Assembly: GCA_903919975.1 (NCBI GenBank)
Contig: CAIXKE010000092.1
Coordinates: 1-64,000 of the forward strand
Origin: Akkermansiaceae bacterium
GTDB taxonomy: Bacteria; Verrucomicrobiota; Verrucomicrobiia; Verrucomicrobiales; Akkermansiaceae
Direction: 5' to 3'
DNA: 64,000 nt
The position numbers and the translations under genes were made by a program. Below the pieces are notes generated by a model, which had not been told where the DNA came from, did not search any database, and was given only the letters and a program-made list of their open reading frames with translations. Of the stretch, positions 62,764-64,000 are shown piece after piece (the stretch's first letter is position 1; the number at the start of each line of letters is the position of its first letter).

Positions 62764-63131
62764 TTTTCATTATCAATGAGTTACGCCGACCGCCTAGCTT
62801 TTTCTGTAAGCTTGTGCGTCAAAAAATTCTCTTTCGTTGAACGAATGGAATGGCCGAGTTGGATGCCTTATCGGAATTCGGTTTCGATGCTGGCCGTGAT
62901 GGGCCATGGCATTTGGCTTCACACTATTCCGCCCGCTTCGTGAGTTTCTGGCACGTGCGGATTGGCGGCATAGGGATGAGCGAGAGTATATTGCTTGGAG
63001 TTAACTCCGTGGGCAGCGAGGAGCCGGCGGGGAAGAGCTATCGGAAACGGCTCAAAATTGAGGAAATCCTATTTTTACTTTTCCCAGCGGACGATTCCAG
63101 ATAACGGAATCGCAAACACATTCACATCACC
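62764..63131. other. Intergenic region without a supported gene
   Basis: This 368-bp stretch between tRNA-Arg and the SPFH gene has an 84-codon plus-strand frame (62850-63104, starting MAELDALSEFGFD). It has no recognisable family, start context or codon bias resembling its neighbours. Composition is AT-richer than nearby genes. It is left unassigned. Confidence 0.4.
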
Positions 63132-64000
63132 ATGGATATTCTCGGATTCATCAAAGGCGAATTGCTCGAAATCATCGAATTCAATGACGACTCGCGCGAC
63201 ACTTTGTCGTGGCGGTTTCCCGATGAAGACAAGGAGATCAAAAACGGCGCGCAACTCATCGTTCGGGAAAGCCAGGTCGCTCAGTTTGTCTATCTCGGCC
63301 AATACGGCGATTGTTTCAGCCCCGGAAAACACTCGCTCGTCACCGACAACATCCCGGTCCTGTCGACACTCAAGGGTTGGAAATACGGCTTTGAATCACC
63401 GTTCAAGGCGGATATCTATTATGTCACCACGCGGCTGTTCACCGGCAACAAATGGGGCACCGCCAACCCGGTGATGATGCGCGACAAGGACTTCGGCGTA
63501 GTCCGCCTGCGCTCCTTCGGCACCTTCGATTTCAGGATCGTCAACCCGCCGGTCTTTCTCAAGGAAGTCGCCGGCACCGACCACCATTTCCGCTTGGATG
63601 AATTCGCCGACACCATGCGTTCCCGCATCGTCAGCGTGTTCAGCGAGGCGCTCGCCTCCTGCGGTGTGCCCGCGCTCGACGTCGCCATGCGATATACCGA
63701 GCTCGGCGAGGCCTTGCTGCCCCTGATCAACCCACAGGTCACCGCGAAATACGGCATCGAGATCACCAGTTTCCTGGTTGAAAACGTGTCCGTCCCACCT
63801 GAAGTCGAAGCCGCGCTCGACAAGCGTTCAAGCATGTCGGCGATTGGCAATCTCAATGACTATGTGAAATTCCAGTTGGCCGAATCCATGACCAAGGGTG
63901 GCGGCGATTCCGCAGCCGCCATGCCCGCACAAATGGCCATGGGCTTCGGCCTTGCCCAAGAAATGTTAAAATCCACACAGACCGGCTCTCAAAGCCCGCC
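63132..64000 (+). CDS. SPFH-domain protein (YdjI-like), partial
   Basis: The frame is open to the window edge (289 codons seen). MDILGFIKGELLEIIEFNDDSRDTLSWRFPDEDKEIKNGAQLIVRESQVAQFVYLGQYGDCFSPGKHSL is the opening of the YdjI/virion-core-like SPFH family. KADIYYVTTRLFTGNKWGTANPVMMRDKDFGVVRLRSFGTFDFRI and LDKRSSMSAIGNLNDYVKFQLAESM complete the SPFH domain. Family members end in a zinc-ribbon, which would lie beyond the edge. A role in membrane or phage-stress biology is suspected in homologues but not established. Confidence 0.85.
   Translation, partial: MDILGFIKGELLEIIEFNDDSRDTLSWRFPDEDKEIKNGAQLIVRESQVAQFVYLGQYGDCFSPGKHSLVTDNIPVLSTLKGWKYGFESPFKADIYYVTTRLFTGNKWGTANPVMMRDKDFGVVRLRSFGTFDFRIVNPPVFLKEVAGTDHHFRLDEFADTMRSRIVSVFSEALASCGVPALDVAMRYTELGEALLPLINPQVTAKYGIEITSFLVENVSVPPEVEAALDKRSSMSAIGNLNDYVKFQLAESMTKGGGDSAAAMPAQMAMGFGLAQEMLKSTQTGSQSP

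Noticed and set aside
62850-63104. 84-codon frame between tRNA-Arg and the SPFH gene
   Set aside because: No family, no start context and composition unlike neighbours; left as unassigned intergenic DNA.

Overview
The window comes from a chromosome of moderately high GC and most resembles a member of the Verrucomicrobiota (Verrucomicrobiae). This is a judgement from gene content: Tat-exported sugar isomerase-like proteins, a large secreted thioredoxin, NfeD/flotillin clusters, and intergenic REP-type palindromes whose translations give peptides such as GAGVPPA and GRDARAT. No rRNA or taxonomic marker has been searched. About 50 genes are housekeeping or conserved. No prophage, CRISPR array or complete insertion sequence is visible, but interspersed palindromic repeats are very abundant.

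Layout. 1-5.8 kb: a bifunctional PBP-like gene cut by the window edge and lacking its transpeptidase catalytic residues, a MidA-type methyltransferase, a ParD-like/zeta toxin-antitoxin pair, tRNA-Leu, a lipoprotein and an L,D-transpeptidase. 5.8-13 kb: a spermidine synthase-like gene between two repeat copies, DsbD, a glycine-zipper lipoprotein, and ackA-pta. 13-21 kb: a phosphodiester glycosidase gene broken by two in-frame stops, cinA, a secreted thioredoxin, and methionine synthase encoded by two adjacent genes. 21-27 kb: an SDR, thiE, accB-accC, and a LysR regulator divergent from a cytoplasmic nitrate/bicarbonate-binding-like protein. 27-34 kb: a broken membrane-protein gene, an NfeD-NfeD-FloA operon with a small membrane protein, and a cysteine desulfurase. 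34-41 kb: L,D-transpeptidase plus rhodanese, recQ, mnmA, and higBA between two REP copies. 41-48 kb: the rpmH-rnpA-yidD-yidC cluster, a DUF3127 protein with an SSB-like tail, engB, rpoZ-smpB. 48-54 kb: HAD phosphatase, sugar isomerase-like gene with a 3' frameshift, tRNA-Val, a PfkB kinase and purE. 54-64 kb: TetR with a divergent tripartite RND efflux operon, an MFS-acyltransferase fusion, tRNA-Arg, and an SPFH protein cut by the window edge.

The standout observation is at 16-20 kb. The larger methionine synthase gene carries a complete REP-associated tyrosine transposase (RAYT) of about 220 residues, inserted in frame in the linker between the B12-binding and SAM-activation domains. It is bounded by an exact 30-bp inverted REP. 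The reading frame stays open from the pterin domain through the transposase to the reactivation domain, and no ATG/GTG/TTG start is visible ahead of the transposase core. The predicted product is therefore a MetH-RAYT-MetH chimera. REPs of the same stem-loop design flank higBA.

Other points include repeats that overlap the start and encode the lipoprotein signal of the efflux adaptor, several recently broken genes, and a degenerate acyl-ACP-synthetase-like tail on the MFS-acyltransferase.
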